Shown here in pieces: positions 5,517 through 6,283 of a stretch of DNA of 6,283 nucleotides. How positions within the stretch are numbered: the stretch's first letter is position 1; every line of letters begins with the position of its first letter. Where the stretch lies: the NCBI GenBank assembly GCA_041158345.1, contig JBEBBO010000033.1:1-6283 (forward strand), given 5' to 3'. A model generated the notes under the pieces. The model had not been told where the DNA came from. It saw nothing but the letters and a program-made list of their open reading frames with translations, and searched no databases. This DNA comes from UBA6136 sp041158345 (GTDB lineage: Bacteria; Pseudomonadota; Gammaproteobacteria; Methylococcales; Methylococcaceae). The translations under genes were made by a program, and so were the position numbers.

Positions 5517-6283
5517 TCGAAAGTCTCCTTCGAATCAGCGATTGTTTCACGTGAAACTTTTTCACGGGCAGCGAGGGTTGTTCCAGCCGGCTTGTAGTCA
5601 TGCGGATTCACCAGAGACGCAGGAGGGGCCTCTATGGCACAGCCCCAATCCAACGGTTGGTCCTGGGTATACCGCTTGCCCAGTTTCTGAGCGATCTCTG
5701 CCCGCGCCAGTTCCACGCCGAGATAGAAGGCGTGACCCCCATCCTCTTCAACGCCGAGGTGAGGAAAAAAGGCAAAGGGCTCGTCGCCCTCCCGAAGCCC
5801 CTCGCGATTAAAGACATAAAGACCCCGCTCACCGGCGAGAATGCGGTAGCTGGGATCTCGAATCGCGCTTTGAAGCTCAACGATCTCCTCATGCGACAAC
5901 GGGAAGGGGTTGCGCTCATGGAGCGCCATGAGGCCATCATCAATGTGTTTGGGCAGTCGATTCGCCTCCCGAGAGGCATACATGATCCGTCGGGCCACAT
6001 CCGCTTCACGGATGGCACGACGGGCATGCCGGCTCACTTGCGTCGCGAGAATTTGGCGAATACCGAGTTCGGAGCAGACGCCCAACAGCAACGCATTGAT
6101 CCCTGCCGTATCGGCATGCGTCAGCTCCGTCAGATTACCCACCCCCATCATCATCTCAATCTCGGGGTAACGGGCGCGAACGGTGTGATAACGCACCAGA
6201 GAATCGGTAAAACCAAAATGAATCGGATCAAGAATGGGATCGACGATGAACTCCCGTCCGGATGCCGCAAAGCGCTCAATCAC
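5513..6283 (-). CDS. DUF6513 dihydropteroate synthase-like protein, 5' end cut off by the window edge
   Basis: The last 256 residues are visible; the frame is still open at 6283, so the start is outside. The fragment matches the C-terminal part of the DUF6513/dihydropteroate synthase-related proteins found in methanopterin gene clusters of methylotrophs. Visible motifs are FIVDPILDPIHFGF (residues 12-25), EMMMGVGNLTELTHADTAGIN (43-63), GVCSELGIRQILATQV (68-83), LPKHIDDGLMALH (110-122), GGHAFYLGVELARAEIAQKLGKRYTQDQPLDWG (182-214), and a tail of about 40 residues. The pterin-binding TIM-barrel resemblance and the neighbours suggest a role in building the pterin part of tetrahydromethanopterin rather than folate; this is inference and the reaction is unproven. 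It is the first visible gene of the minus-strand operon. Its variable tail carries parS site 3, read as Val-Ser-Arg-Glu-Thr (243-247). Confidence 0.87.
   Translation of the reverse strand: MIERFAASGREFIVDPILDPIHFGFTDSLVRYHTVRARYPEIEMMMGVGNLTELTHADTAGINALLLGVCSELGIRQILATQVSRHARRAIREADVARRIMYASREANRLPKHIDDGLMALHERNPFPLSHEEIVELQSAIRDPSYRILAGERGLYVFNREGLREGDEPFAFFPHLGVEEDGGHAFYLGVELARAEIAQKLGKRYTQDQPLDWGCAIEAPPASLVNPHDYKPAGTTLAAREKVSRETIADSKETFE
5515..5535 (-). promoter_or_regulatory. hairpin presenting the DUF447 ribosome-binding site
   Basis: On the minus-strand mRNA, ATTCGAA (5535-5529) and TTCGAAT (5521-5515) form a perfect 7-base inverted repeat around the loop GGAGACT (5528-5522). The Shine-Dalgarno core GGAG sits in the loop, and the last two stem bases are the first two of the ATG start read as AU. 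The structure spans the last codons of the upstream gene, so ribosomes finishing that gene would unwind it, a plausible device for translational coupling. The repeat is seen directly; the regulatory effect is inferred. Confidence 0.5.
5543..5558. promoter_or_regulatory. parS site 3 (ParB binding site), intragenic
   Basis: TGTTTCACGTGAAACT matches the parS consensus at 15 of 16 positions, including the complete 14-base palindrome GTTTCACGTGAAAC. It is the best of the three sites. It lies in the last 50 bases of the DUF6513 gene, in a C-terminal tail without recognisable family motifs, and about 27 bases upstream of the DUF447 start. Confidence 0.9.

Noticed and set aside
375..5558. The CACGTG palindromes as operators of a local transcription regulator
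   Set aside because: Two of three sites lie inside coding sequence far from any likely promoter, no regulator gene is present, and the full 14-16 base match is to parS.
1..6283. Replication origin, CRISPR array, tRNA/rRNA genes or mobile element
   Set aside because: No DnaA-box cluster, spaced repeat array, tRNA-like cloverleaf, transposase or terminal inverted repeats were seen. The parS sites suggest an origin nearby but do not place one in this window.

Overview
The window reads as chromosomal DNA from a methylotrophic proteobacterium, most likely a gammaproteobacterium. It is moderately GC-rich and gene-dense, with no mobile elements, tRNA or rRNA genes or CRISPR arrays visible. The DUF2058 (YaiL-type) gene at the left edge points to Gammaproteobacteria. 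The MfnB, DUF447 and DUF6513 genes at the right point to tetrahydromethanopterin/methanofuran-linked C1 metabolism. The species is not identifiable from this sequence alone.

Layout: (1) Plus strand, 1-2191: a DUF2058 gene cut by the left edge, then a NemA-like Old Yellow Enzyme, then folA (dihydrofolate reductase). folA starts with GTG inside the overlap with the preceding stop codon. (2) Minus strand, 2188-2661: moaC (molybdenum cofactor synthesis), convergent with folA; the two stop codons share one palindromic CTAG. (3) Plus strand, 2734-3231: a small flavin-reductase-domain protein, divergent from moaC. (4) Minus strand, 6283 down to 3241: a tightly packed operon in the order DUF6513 dihydropteroate-synthase-like gene (cut by the right edge), DUF447 flavoprotein, mfnB, pyrD. 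The first two junctions are 4-base ATGA overlaps. At the third, the mfnB stop lies inside the pyrD ribosome-binding site.

The most notable signal is not a gene. A near-perfect ParB-binding site (parS; consensus TGTTTCACGTGAAACA) occurs three times in about 5.2 kb, at 375-390, 2668-2683 and 5543-5558. Two lie inside coding sequence and one lies in the short leader of moaC. This makes the window a probable centromere-like ParB nucleation and SMC-loading region, and therefore probably close to the chromosome replication origin, although no origin is visible here.

Functionally, many genes concern pterin and C1 cofactors: folA for tetrahydrofolate, moaC for molybdopterin, the DUF6513 gene and DUF447 gene probably for tetrahydromethanopterin, and mfnB for the furan ring of methanofuran or methylofuran. 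pyrD, for pyrimidine synthesis, is appended to that operon. The sequence does not show whether this grouping is regulatory or accidental.
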